DNA from: Heterohyrax brucei | Taxonomy: Eukaryota > Chordata > Mammalia > Hyracoidea > Procaviidae | NCBI GenBank assembly: GCA_028571685.1 | Contig: CM053143.1 | Span: 157,102,329 to 157,166,328 of the forward strand | Direction of reading: 5' to 3' | DNA length: 64,000 nt | Shown: positions 35,266 through 45,655 of the stretch, piece by piece | Numbering within the stretch: position 1 is the stretch's first letter | How the letters are laid out: the number at the start of each line of letters is the position of its first letter | Program-made: the position numbers and the translations under genes | Notes under the pieces: generated by a model | Database searches by the model: none | Told to the model about the DNA's origin: nothing | Seen by the model: the letters and a program-made list of their open reading frames with translations, nothing else

Positions 35266-36249
35266 TTGGTTGGGGCACTTAACTGTTGGTCTGCTAGGGC
35301 CCCTATCTGTACTCATACCTAAACCCTGGAAAGCCCTCTTGGCTGTACTCCTTTCCTTAAAGCCCACCATGTCCCATCAATTTTACCTTCTCAGTATCTC
35401 CCAATTTGTTTCTTCTGTCTTAATTTGGTGCCTAATAATTTCTTGCCATGGATACTCTGGCAGTCCCTTTCAGTTCTTTCTATCTCTGCCTATGCTTGCC
35501 TTTGTCTGTAGGTAGTCTCTAAAACTGTAAACTTAGGCCAGTTTCTCCCTTGAGAATTGCAAGGCTTTCTGTTGTCCGTAATAACCCCCGCAAAGAAGGA
35601 ATAAAAGGAACCTCTTCCCTAATGAAGAAGTAAGGACCTTTCCTTGATGATACAGCAACAAGTACTTACGATCAAGGACAGTGTTCTATGTACTCGATTG
35701 CTTCACAGCTTAGAAAGCTTCTTACATATGCCTGGGGACCCAGTAATCACTGAATGATGATTTATACAGCAGAGTAGAATGATGATCATAGTACCCTGGG
35801 CTCTTACCTTTTCCTTCCAGATACATTTGTAAACAAACAAACAAACAAAAATCACATCAAAATTTTAAGTAAGTTTGTTAGAGTTGTAGCTATTTTTTTA
35901 GTAGTAAAAGAATAATATGCATATACATGTACATGTAAATAATCATTATAAAATTCTTTTAATGACCTACAATTTCTAATTACTAAATGGGGGGGAGAAA
36001 AATACATGAGCTTTTGAAAGTGTAGTTTTCAATGATGATGGTATTTGGTGATGCTGTCATTGTATTGTTGTTGTTTTTTTTTAAATAATCACTACCACAA
36101 TGTTTGGTCCATTAACATTTAATAAAGTAGAAATTGATGTGTTTTATGTTGAAACATATGTGTGTATATACATACTCATATATTCTTTTGTAAGTAAGAT
36201 AAGTTTACATTCAAATGAAAACAGAAATGTCATTATTTCTTGATTCCAG

Positions 36250-36335
36250 GACAACATAGGTCTTTAGGACCGAACGATTCCAAGGTTAGAAGTCTAAAAA
36301 TGGATGCCAGCATTTGGAGCAATGAACTCATCGAG
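36250..36335 (+). CDS. ARAP2: ARAP2 exon: ArfGAP catalytic arginine segment
   Basis: The exon is 86 bases. The first two bases complete the glycine begun upstream and it ends on a codon boundary. It encodes GQHRSLGPNDSKVRSLKMD and then ASIWSNELIE. The AGG codon at 36258-36260 is the catalytic arginine finger of the ArfGAP motif (HRSLG). Asn in GPND is where I recall Lys in human. The exon is followed by GCAAGT instead of GTAAGT. This boundary is fixed by the peptide: ELIE joins directly to LFIVIGNKRAN in the next exon. Confidence 0.95.
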
Positions 36336-37004
36336 GCAAGTCTGATTGAACTGTGTTGCTGAGGGAAAAGAGATGAGGAAGAACCATGTGGTGGGGACGC
36401 ATGAATTTTTTTAGTATAGGAGAAACTCTTTCAGCATGCTTCCTGACTGAGGCAGTTATTTTAAAAATAACAAGTACAAGGACCTTTAATAATAATGACT
36501 ACTTTTAAGGATATGACAGCTGTATTTTATTTTTTAAGTTAGAATTTCCTTTCCTTCTCTGTAACTCAGCATGGATAAATTATAAGGGGTGTCAGTGAAG
36601 ACATTTGACAAAATACATTCTTTTCTTTCTTGTCCACACTGTGACTTTTACTGTGATTGTGTCTAACTTGATGTCTACATTTTCTTCTAGTGCTGCTTGC
36701 CACTCTAGATGACATTAGCCCACCTTCTCCAACATTTTCAATAAATTTGTCTCAATGTGAGCTTCAAAACATATTTAATAACAGTGTTTATGCTGCAATT
36801 TGCATTACTTCCATTTCTGCTCTAAATTATTATTTTTTCACCATTATTATAAGGAACTAGGCTGTGTTCAGAGTAGAAATAGTATCTGCTTTCCTACTTC
36901 ATCTTCCTGATTATGCTTTAATTTGTAATGTGAGTCCATCTATTTTCTGCAAATTCAGGTACATTTTATGTGCTGATACAGTGTTCAATTCTTGGCCATT
37001 TCAG
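36336..37004 (+). other. ARAP2: ARAP2 GC-AG intron, 669 bases
   Basis: The donor is GAG/GCAAGT and the acceptor TTTCAG. Apart from the C at +2 the donor matches the consensus perfectly, which is the usual feature of the roughly 1% of mammalian introns that are GC-AG. No nearby GT keeps the peptide: using a GT downstream would add residues unknown in the family. Otherwise it holds nothing I recognise. Confidence 0.88.
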
Positions 37005-37187
37005 CTTTTTATTGTCATTGGAAATAAAAGAGCAAATGACTTTTGGGCTGGTAATCTTCACAAAGATGAAGAATTACACATGGACTCTCCAGAAGAAAAG
37101 AGAAAAAACTTTATCATTCAAAAGTATAAAGAAGGAAGATTCAGAAAAACACTTTTGGCATCTCTCACAAAACAAGAATTAAATAAG
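37005..37187 (+). CDS. ARAP2: ARAP2 exon: C-terminal half of ArfGAP domain
   Basis: The exon is 183 bases, exactly 61 codons, with both ends on codon boundaries. It encodes LFIVIGNKRANDFWAGNL, the helices that pack on the ArfGAP core (the NxxAN..W pattern is general for the family), then the charged segment MDSPEEKRKNFIIQKYKEG and RFRKTLLASL. The acceptor is TTTCAG and the donor AAG/GTATTG. The open frame upstream into the intron is incidental. Confidence 0.95.
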
Positions 37188-38336
37188 GTATTGGACATCG
37201 TTTCCTCAGTTTATTGTTACCATCTATGCGTTTCTTAATGGTGTTGATTTGAAGGATGCTTTGCCTTTGCCTGAGTCATTCCAGATCTTGAGCTTAGTTC
37301 ATTCTACCCATTGTAATAAAAGGTTTTGTCCGCACCTACTTCAACCCCCTATGCACACAGGCTTTCTTTTTGTAAATGCCTTTTTTCAGTCTCTTGTGTA
37401 TTAGGAGGCTTGTCTATGTATAGCTAGAGTTTAAGAGTGCATTTCATGCATCTGTATTTTTAATTCTTAGAAGAAGTGTTTTTACTTGGTTCTCATTTCT
37501 TGAATATCTTTTTAATGGGACTGATTTCTCCAGGTAGTAGCATTATGGTCATTTTTAAAAAGAAATACCATTTTTCCTCCTTCTCGAGAAATTGCAAGGC
37601 ATGTAAAATTGTTCTGTTGCTTTAGTTCCCCCTATAATTTTTTTCTTCTTTGTACATGTTGGTATTAATAAATGGAGTTCACTGCCAATTCTACATAGCA
37701 TGTAGTAAACTGAGTATTTGAGAGGGTTAATTAAAGTGAGAAGAACCAGAGGGATTGAACAGGATATGGCAGTTATGTGGTTAAATGTAGGTTATTGTTA
37801 AGATACCTCATTTTATTTTCAGTGGTGTTTTCATGGATGCCAGTTACATTATTTAAGTAACTGACCAGTTATACATGGATAGAATAGTGATGAGAAGGTA
37901 CCGTAAACCAAGGATTGTGATTAACCTAGTTCTTTATACCAGAGGTGTATCACTAAGTGTATGGATGCTAAGTTACAGAGCTAGAGAAGTAATTGGTGAG
38001 ATTGGAGAAATGGGGGATATCTTCTCCTGATGGCTTCTCCCTGTTTGGTTGTAATGGGAATCTCGTCAATGAGTACATGTTGTTCCAAAGGGAAGTCCTG
38101 TTTGATACATAACACTTTTTATATGAGCTAAGCTACAAGGTAAGTTTTAGATTAAGTGCTAGCAATTGCATTCCTCCTATGAATATTTTAGGACAGTCTT
38201 TTCATTGAGATTTAGTTCCATATCTGGCTTCTTAAGAGTTGTACTCTTAGTGTTGGTAAAAAGTTTTTACCGAAAGTATGTTTTGTTTTGTTTTGTTTCA
38301 AATTAAGTTCTTTATTAAACAACTGGTGATATACTC

Positions 38337-38495
38337 CAGGTAGCCCAGTACTTAAGTGTTTGACTGCTAACTAAAAGGTCAAGGATTTGAACCTGTCACC
38401 TGCTCTGTGGGAGAAAGATGTGGTAACCTGCTTCTATAAAGGTGACAGCCTTGGAAACCCTGTGAGGCAGTTTTATTCTGTCCCACTGTGTCTCA
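38337..38495 (+). repeat. AfroSINE-like SINE, long subtype
   Basis: Forward copy: 'agcccagtacttaagtgttt', 'gaacctgtcacctgctctgt', 'gaaagatgtggtaacctgct'. Confidence 0.78.
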
Positions 38496-39160
38496 TGGAA
38501 ACCCTGGAGGTGGAGGGGCTAAGTGCTGTGGCTGCCAACTTAGCCGTCTAGTGTTGCTATAACAAATACCAGGAATGGATGGCTTCAAAAAGAGAATTTT
38601 TTTTCTGTCAAAGTCCAGTAAGCTACAAATCCAAATTCAGGGCATCACGTCCAGGGGAGGGCTTTCTCTGTTGGCTCTGGAGGACGATCCTTGTTGTCAG
38701 TCTTCCCCTGGACTGGTAGCAGGAACTCTGGGTACTTTCCAAAGGATGTCCTCTGCTCCTAGTACTGCTTTCGCTGTGGTATGAGGCCCCCAACTGTGTC
38801 TACTACCTATTGTTTCCTTAAGACAATCCAGCCAAAAAGACTACCTGAAGGCACAGTGCAGTCTTGCCTGTTGAGTCCTGCCCCACCAGTACAGCTGCAG
38901 CCTACGCTCCCTCTTTAAGATCATAGAGGCAGGGTTTACAGCATATAGAAACATCACGCAGCACCAGGAATCATGGCTTGGCCAAATGTCTGTACACATT
39001 TTGGGGGGAACACAATTCAATCCATGACAGCTACTAATCAAAAAGTCAGCAGCTGAATCCACTTAGATGCTCCTTACAAACTCTGTAGGGGTATTCTACT
39101 CCATCCTGTAGGTTAGCTATGATGTGGAATCAACCTGACAGCAGTGGGTTTAGTTTACAC
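38496..39160 (+). repeat. AfroSINE-like SINE split by a MaLR-like LTR
   Basis: The head lies at 38496-38535 ('ggaaaccctggaggtggagg', 'ggctgcc') and the rest at 39030-39160 ('gctactaatcaaaaagtcag', 'gcagtgggtttagttt'). The break is within the tRNA-like head at 'ggctgctaac', and an LTR fills it. Confidence 0.75.
38536..39029 (-). mobile_element. Solo LTR, ERVL-MaLR-like, nested in a SINE
   Basis: Fossil LTR of the TGTCATGG family in minus orientation, ending CCATGACA on the plus strand. It is flanked by GCTGC before and GCTAC after, a near-match 5-bp duplication. No internal region. It looks whole as a solo LTR. It must be younger than the SINE that it splits. Confidence 0.65.
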
Positions 39161-39287
39161 TTACTACTTTCTGAGTCCTTTGTTAGGTGCTACAGATAAA
39201 ATTGTGGGGAAATAGAGTTACTGTTTTTTTTTTTTTTTTTTTTTAATTCATGGGAAAGACAGGAAAGTAGGGTAAGTGAACGTTGAA

Positions 39288-39498
39288 AGCTACCCATTTC
39301 CATCGAGTTGATTCTGATTCATCCTGACCATGTAGAACAGAGTAGACTTACCTGATAGGGTTTTCCAGGCTGACATCTTTAGGGAGACAGACTGCCACAT
39401 CTCTTTCCTGTGGAGTGACTGGTGGGTTCAAACTGCCAACCTTTTGTTTGGGAGGCAAGCACTTAACCACTGCACCCCCCCCCCCCAGGACTTCTTAA
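39288..39498 (-). repeat. AfroSINE-like SINE, long subtype
   Basis: Reverse copy: 'tccatcgagttgattctgat', 'gacagactgccacatctctt', 'gggttcaaactgccaacctt'. A 12-base C run lies at its head (39475-39486). Confidence 0.85.
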
Positions 39499-40759
39499 CA
39501 GCTTAGATAAAAATAAAACATCAAGTAGAGTGTATTTTGAAGGAAAGAGTAGGGAGACAAGAAAGAGATTAAAATAAAACATATGCTATTAAATTGGAGA
39601 TTAAAGATTACTGGGGTGGAAGAGATATGGGCTTTTATTTTATGCCACCCACTCATTTGGAGGTGAGCAAACTAAGACCGAATGTGTAGGAGAAATTTGC
39701 CAGTGATGACCTAGCCGAACAGTGCAGTCAGATACAGGATTCAGTCTTGACTGTGAATTAAAGGGAATTCTAAAGGTCAGCTGGACTGTGCTGGAAAAGA
39801 TAAGTAGTTTTTTACCGACTGACCCTCCAAGTCTAGAAATATGAAGAAACGTATCGCAGAACTTGTAGACTGTTCATTCTGAGGTGTCCATGGGGGATAG
39901 TTAATGAGTGACTGTCCTGAGTCTTAGTCACAGAGGGGAAATTGACCCGTAATCTGTTTCGGTATACCATGGCAAGAAGGAAATACAGTGGTCAGCCTGA
40001 AGTTAAAGAGTCAGATGGAGTCAGGATGTCAAAATTAGAGGGGTTGGAAGCAAATAGGAAGCTAATAAAGTGAGTTTGGGGAACGCACATGAAGTGGGTA
40101 AAAGTAGAAGGAGAAAATATGTGAAGTCAGCTTTCTTCAAGTCAAAAAAAAGATTCCTACAGGCCCTTCTGTTTATACAAGGATCTTATATAACAGAGGG
40201 AAATAGTGTTGTTTCATTTGCTCTTCCTTGCCGTTCCTCTTGGTGCTCTCAGTCCCTCGTACCTTTTTAAAAAGAGGAAGAGATACAAAGCACAACAGTC
40301 ATTTAAAGATTGTACAGATCAGTAATAGGAAGGAGAAATGTGCACACATACACACACACAGAAATATATATATACACACACATGTGTTAGTACTCACATG
40401 GCTAAACATTATTGGAGTATTTATTATTTGTAAGTTTTTTTCAGTTTTCTAAGTAGCATCCATTGCCATAGTATGTGAGCATTAAAATATCTTCACAAGG
40501 AAATATGATGAATTGGAAGGCTTGAACCATTACACCAGTAAGACTGAATTGAGAGCTAGAGGACATGGCTGTTATTTAAATGTATAGTAAACAGGCGTTT
40601 TGTGCCTACCGTCTAATTCAGGGCACAATTATCATTAGCCTTCTTGGGAAAAAGAAATACACACTTCATCTCATAAGTGAATTTGTGAACTTTTTCTCAC
40701 TTTAGTAGCTAGAATCTCATTTTCTTCCGTTATAAGGTATATTTTTGTGTAATCACCAG

Positions 40760-40934
40760 GCTCTGTGTGCTGCTGTAGTGACACCAGATGTTCTGGAAAC
40801 GATGGCTCTGCTGTTCAGTGGAGCAGATGTTATGTGTGCGACTGGAGACCCCATGCACAGCACCCCCTATCTGCTGGCCAAGAAAGCTAGACAGAGTCTG
40901 CAAATGGAATTTCTCTACCATAACAAATTCTCAG
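40760..40934 (+). CDS. ARAP2: ARAP2 exon: ankyrin repeat region
   Basis: The exon is 175 bases, starting on a codon boundary and ending after the first base of a codon. It encodes ALCAAVVTPDVLETMALLFS, then GADVMCATGDP and STPYLLAKKARQSLQMEFL. These are the short ankyrin repeats after the ArfGAP fold; the TPYLLAKKAR part corresponds to the TPLHLA pattern of canonical repeats. The acceptor is CACCAG and the donor CAG/GTTCGT, a weak donor. The phase matches both neighbours. Confidence 0.95.
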
Positions 40935-41370
40935 GTTCGTTGCCATCCCTGTACTTGTTTCATCTCATCTGGTACATGCCTAAAAGGATGAATGCTTAAA
41001 TATGTTCATTTCTCTAATGAGAAGAAAATGTCAGCAGGAAGAAAAATATAATCACCAAAACACAGAAGGTGCATCCAACTATTCTTTGCTTTGTTTCAAA
41101 AAAAGTTTAGCAATAAAATCTTATGTATTTCTGCAAGATTATAGATGGACTATTAAAATAGTTAATGTAATTTTTTTCCACAAAATGAAATGTGGTTTTA
41201 TGTTCATAATTAGCATGACTTAAGTGCTTTTGTGAAAAGTAAAATAAATATCTCTCTATATGTGATGTGTTTCATTTAGTGTGTCTTCTGTTTGGTGTGT
41301 TTATATCCAAAGTGAAAAACTGTATTTTAAATTCCATGTTCATTATTTCTTTGTTTTTTTTTTTCTTCAG
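40935..41370 (+). other. ARAP2: ARAP2 intron, 436 bases
   Basis: Short phase-1 intron from GTTCGT to a strong T-rich TTCTTCAG acceptor. No repeat or other feature is recognised in it. Confidence 0.85.
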
Positions 41371-41505
41371 ATTTCCCACAACATGATATTCCTTCAGAGG
41401 GTGGGTTAAGTCAAGAGTTCAGCCAGTCCACTTTTCTCTGTGATTTTTTGTACCAAGCTCCTGCTGCTGCTTCTAAACTCTCTTCAGAGAAAAAACTCCT
41501 TGAAG
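41371..41505 (+). CDS. ARAP2: ARAP2 exon: linker between ankyrin repeats and PH3
   Basis: The exon is 135 bases, phase 1 at both ends. It encodes DFPQHDIPSEGGLSQEFSQS, then TFLCDFLYQAPAAASKL and SSEKKLLE, the stretch leading into PH3. It is rich in Ser, Gln and Ala, as expected for a linker. The acceptor is TTCTTCAG and the donor AAG/GTATCT. Because its length is divisible by three, skipping it would not shift the frame. I have no evidence that it is skipped. Confidence 0.93.
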
Positions 41506-41730
41506 GTATCTTTTCTGCTTCTCTTTAGCTTTTGTTACCATTATCAACACAACTTGAAATTGTGTTTTTGTCCCTTAAGATGTTGTATTTGATCTTGTTG
41601 TAGAAAAATATTTTTTGAGAATGTGTAAGTGCTGCCAGGAACAGATATTTCATGCACTGCAGCTGGGATTTACCACTGGGTTGGAATGCTGAGCAAATCC
41701 CCCACCGAATTTACTGATATTTACCCTGGG

Positions 41731-41945
41731 ACCAAAGAACCTGGTGGCACAGTGTCTAAGTCCTTGGCTGCTAACCAAAATGTTGCGAGTTTGATCTCAT
41801 CCAGAGTTCTATAGGACAAAGACATGGCCACCTGCTTCCGTAAATATTACACCGAAGAACAGCCTAGGGGGCAATTCTTCTCTACCACAGGTAGTAACTG
41901 TTAGTCAAAATTGATTCAGTGGCACCCATCAACACCACCTTACAG
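41731..41945 (+). repeat. AfroSINE-like SINE, long subtype
   Basis: Forward copy: 'aaagaacctggtggcacagt', 'ggctgctaaccaaaatgttg', 'cctgcttccgtaaatattac'. Confidence 0.8.
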
Positions 41946-42492
41946 GTGGCTGATTCTGTTTCAGGTTTTAAAGGTTATTCCAAAAGAAGCGCGAAACCCA
42001 GTTCCCTCCCTTAGAGAGATGGACACCCCAGTTGAGGAGATGATGTCCGTAAATGCAGTCATGTTGGAAGAACTGACAAGTTTTCAGTGAAATCAAGTGG
42101 TTCAGTTTCTTCTAAGTGTGTATGTGTATGTTTTAAGTGAAGAAATGTTATGCATAATTTTGAGAAAATGGGAATTAATTTGATTTAAAAACATATTTAA
42201 GTTTGAGGCCATATTTGAACAGAGTCATGGACACTTATCCATCTCTCTGCCTGCCTCCAGGTGAAGGCATGTGTTAGGTATTAAGAATGTAAAAATGAGT
42301 GACACATGTGCTTCATTCTCATGTGACATCTGTTCTCACTGATTAGAGAACTAGATATAAGGAAATATTAGGAAATATTTCTGCTGAAACACAGAGTACA
42401 AAAAGATGCTGAACTGTTGTTACAAACCAGTTGATGGTGATCATTGAGAGTTAGTTTGAGAAGTACGGCATTAATTCCCTAGGTTGTATTTC

Positions 42493-42668
42493 CCTATTGT
42501 TGCTGATTTCAACTCACAGAAACCCTATCAAAGGCGAGTTTTGAAGGCTAATTTTTTCGAACTAGAACAGTGAGCCTTTCTTCCAGGGTGCCTCGTGGTG
42601 GGCCCCATCTTCCCACCTTTCAGTGGGCAGTCAAGTGCATTAGTCATTTGTACCACCCGGGGCCGCCA
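42493..42668 (-). repeat. AfroSINE-like SINE, strongly diverged
   Basis: Weak reverse match: 'gctgatttcaactcacagaa' at the tail and 'catttgtaccacccgggg' at the head. Among the oldest copies if correctly assigned. Confidence 0.45.
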
Positions 42669-43229
42669 CTTGATTTCTACAAAGGTCAAATAGACAAAGT
42701 TGAAATAGCACATTTTAAATACTTTTTTTTTCCCTAAAGTTTTTCAAGAATTCATAAACACTTCGTAAGCTAAAAATAAGCTTTTTATTTCCCCCTTTGA
42801 AATTGGGGCTATAATGTTTATATACCTATCAGTTTGCCTTTTTACTTCCTTGAAATAAAATGTTTTTCCTAATCACTTGCGCTCTAAGTTGGTGAATTCA
42901 ACTACTGCATTAAATCCCTTTTACATTTTACTTTTATAAATCAGCTCTGGATGCCTTTGTTAAAATTTATTTCCATAACACAGGAACTAGTACAGTCTCT
43001 GTATATGTAATTTAATTAGAAATGTGTTCTCATTTTGGAACATTGTTTTTCAGGTTATAGGAAATTAAGCTTTTATATTTTGGCTATATGCAGCACAGCA
43101 GAAATGATTTCATTTGAAGAGAGTCTTCTGGCAAAGTATTCTCTGATTGGTTTCATTTCTCCCATCCAGTTTATCAACAGCTTCTCTCATTGAAAACACA
43201 CATTATATCTTGAATCTTTTGGGTGTTCT

Positions 43230-43920
43230 CCATCTTCACTGACATCACACTAGCCTCAGTCACTGCCATCTCCTGCCTGTACTGTGACAGATATGCTCCT
43301 AGTTTACATCTATCTCAGCTCTCCTGGAAACTCTGCTAAACAAATCTGCCTTGATGTCATGTAGTTCCATTGCTCAAAGATGTTCAGGTGCATCCCATTC
43401 CAGAATATAATCCTCTTCCTCACTGTGGCCTAAAAAGCCTCTTCATGCCTCCCCTACTTCATCTTTTATCACTTATCTCCATGCTCATGTGCCTGGCCAC
43501 ACAGGTTTCTTCTCTGTTCTTGGGACAAGACTTGTTCTTTCATGTCTCTTCTGAACCTGTACACTTTCCACCTGTTCTGCAAGGAGGGCACTTCCCCCAG
43601 GCAGCCTCATTCTCATCTTTTAAAAATGAATTCTCATGCCACCTCTTCAGGCCTCTCTGGCACTCTGCGAAGTATCCTGCCACTGCCCACTGTCTAGTTC
43701 ATAGGATGCTGTTTATCTTATCATCACTCGTACACTTAATGTACATGAAGATAACCCCTCCTTTACTTATTTACCCCCGCCCCCGCCCCCCCGCTAGAAT
43801 ATAAGCCCAGTAAGGTGTCGGCATTTCCTGGCTTCTTCAGGTTTACCCTATCTTTGGTGTCTAAAACAGTATTGACACGTACCAGCCGTGTTATACATAC
43901 CTGTCGAATGAATGCTTGTT
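43230..43920 (+). repeat. L2 LINE, 3' coding end and UTR
   Basis: Characteristic L2 words in order: 'ctgtactgtgacagatatgc'-type coding remnants, 'aatataatcctcttcctcac', 'gccacctcttcaggcctctc', 'ctagaatataagcccagtaa' and 'acctgtcgaatgaatgcttg'. An apparent open frame of about 140 codons over 43370-43804 is chance reading through this repeat. A C/G-rich run lies at 43776-43796. Confidence 0.65.
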
Positions 43921-43982
43921 TCTCTAATCATATTATAGCTATGTAAAAGTACAATCCCATATCCGTATCTTGTTTTGACCTG

Positions 43983-44850
43983 GGCATAAGAAGATACAGT
44001 TGCTGGAACAAGCCATTCCCTTGGTTCAGAAAGAGCCTACTTAAAAATGAAGAAAAAGCTCAACTACCAAGAAGCAAAGTGTCGCAATTACTTCTTTCTT
44101 TCCCAGAGATTCTACAGTGGTGTTGTTGCTATTGCACATCAGGTTTACAGGAAAAAAATAAAAAGGATCATTTGGCAAGATTTAAAGTATGGTTGTCACC
44201 TCTGCCTCTGCAAGTCAAGCACCTGGACTGGACTACTCTATCAGCTGTTGTCAGCACTACTGCAGAGCCAAATGATTAAAAATGAAGAAAACAACCTGAG
44301 AATAAAATGCACACAGTGCTTCAGAGCATTACAGAGGCTTCAGATCGTCAGTTCAGGTTTGCAGGAGTTGGCCTCTGGTTATGAAGACTGATCTCTATAT
44401 ATATTTTTTCCTCTTTTTTTTCTTCTCAATTTAATGTTCATGAAGGGAAAGATTGATAGCTGTTGTTAAACTTAAGTACAGAGCTGAATAATAGCATCCT
44501 GGTTTTGTCCTCTGTTTTTTCCCTTCAGCCATTATTTTCCCCCCTTGGTATTCTTACCTTGATTTGTTGACACATGTGATTTCTAAAAAGAAAGAGGTTG
44601 CCAATTTTCCTCTTTATACCTAATTTTATAGATTAGCCCTGACTCTTGAAGATCCTTTGTTGTAGGAACGCCTACCTTGTACAGTAAATATGTTTTCCCA
44701 AAGCTAAGATGTATTTGTTTGAAATGAAAGGGAACCCTGATGTGTATTCCTTGTATCAGTGGACTCTGAATTCTGTCAGTTGTATACCTTTTAGAATTTA
44801 GAAGTTCTTTATGTGAAAATAGTAGTTTAATAAAGTAATTTGACCTTAGC
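43983..44850 (+). pseudogene. Possible processed pseudogene, parent not identified
   Basis: I do not recognise the parent. One frame reads KNEEKAQLPRSKVSQLLLSF and continues through KKDHLARFKVWLSPLPL and VKHLDWTTLS to a stop at about 44279. The composition looks like ordinary soluble protein rather than a transposon. The text afterwards is AT-rich like a 3' UTR and has AATAAA at 44829-44834. There is no intron-like interruption inside it. No poly(A) tail or duplication survives, so an old retrocopy fits best; an unannotated exon or chance cannot be excluded. Confidence 0.3.
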
Positions 44851-44959
44851 TGCCTCAGATTTATTTTGCACGTGTTCTAAAAGGTAAGACTTCTTTATCC
44901 TAGTACATTTTTTTAATGGACACGTATACTTCCAATATGGTAGGCACAGAGGCCGCCAG

Positions 44960-45170
44960 GTAGTCAAGATTATAGCTTCTGGAGGCCAGATGCCTGTGTT
45001 TCACCTCTCTTATGATGCTAAGTGCTTATGTGACCTTGCCAACTGTTCTGTGCTGTATAAAGGTATACGGAAGAAGTGAGAATAATAAAAGAACTGACCT
45101 ATTATGGTTACTGTGAGGATTCAATGAGTTACTGTGCTTAGAAGAGTGCCTGTCATCTAAATATGACGCT
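44960..45170 (+). repeat. MIR SINE, plus orientation
   Basis: It shows 'atgtgaccttgccaactgtt', 'gttactgtgaggattcaatg', 'cttagaagagtgcctgtcat' in MIR order. Confidence 0.7.
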
Positions 45171-45249
45171 TGGGAGGAGGAAGTAATAGAGGTGTTACAC
45201 ATATTCACAGGTGTTGCTGGTTTCAGTAAATTTTTGTGATTATATCCTG

Positions 45250-45655
45250 TTGTTGTTAGTTGCCACTGAGTTGATTCCAAATAACGGAGACCCATGTGTG
45301 CAAGTAAAACTCCTCCATAGGGTTCCCAAGGCAGTGGCCTTTTGGAAACTGATTGCCAGGCTTACTTTCTTTTTTTTTTTTATTTTATTTTTATTTTTTA
45401 TTTGATATGACTGACTGAAAATGTACATTCCCGTATAAATTTACATGCCCACCTGTATGCAGCTTCCACTGCTCTCCCTGTCCGGTGACTGCACACTATT
45501 CCTCTCTGCTCCATACATGTCTCATCCTCCCAACAGTCTCCTTTCCCCTCCTCTCCACTCACTTACTTTCTGAGGCACCTCTGGGTGGGTTCACACCGTC
45601 CGCCTTTGATTTTAGTAGTGAGTACTCAACCATTGTGCCACTCAGAGACTCCTAG
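45250..45655 (-). repeat. AfroSINE-like SINE split by an L1 tail
   Basis: The reverse SINE tail and body lie at 45250-45370 ('gccactgagttgattccaaa', 'cctccatagggttcccaagg') and the head half at 45562-45655 ('gggtgggttcacaccgtccg', 'caaccattgtgccactcaga'). The intervening sequence is L1. Confidence 0.8.
45371..45561 (-). mobile_element. L1 LINE, 3' end fragment nested in a SINE
   Basis: About 190 bases: a T-rich start (poly(A) of a minus-strand element), then text almost identical to the L1 ends at 26905 and 59520 ('tataaatttacatgcccacc', 'gtccggtgactgcacactat'). The 10-bp word CTTACTTTCT at 45361-45370 and 45562-45571 is the target duplication. Very strong 5' truncation. Confidence 0.88.

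Larger units (their letters stand above)
25077..36249 (+). other. ARAP2: ARAP2 intron, 11.2 kb, splits the ArfGAP domain
   Basis: Phase-1 intron with GTAATT donor and TTCCAG acceptor. It carries a near full-length antisense L1 (26884-34103), an older antisense L1 3' UTR (34651-35265), an L2 remnant and three SINEs. 25080-26330 and 35270-36240 show AT-rich sequence without a recognisable feature. Confidence 0.8.
37188..40759 (+). other. ARAP2: ARAP2 intron, 3.6 kb
   Basis: Phase-0 intron with GTATTG donor and CACCAG acceptor. It holds SINEs at 38337-39160 and 39288-39498 and a MaLR-like LTR. 37190-38335 and 39500-40755 are AT-rich with a CA-type run at 40342-40384 and nothing else identifiable. 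Confidence 0.8.

Noticed and set aside
36864-37004. Coding extension upstream of the 37005 exon
   Set aside because: No family similarity before the acceptor at 37003-37004, and phase demands the exon start at 37005.
40335-40390. CA/TA-rich run as a possible regulatory element
   Set aside because: A simple interrupted microsatellite with nothing else around it.
43370-43804. 144-codon frame that looks like a hydrophobic protein
   Set aside because: The DNA is an L2 3' end; the frame is accidental.
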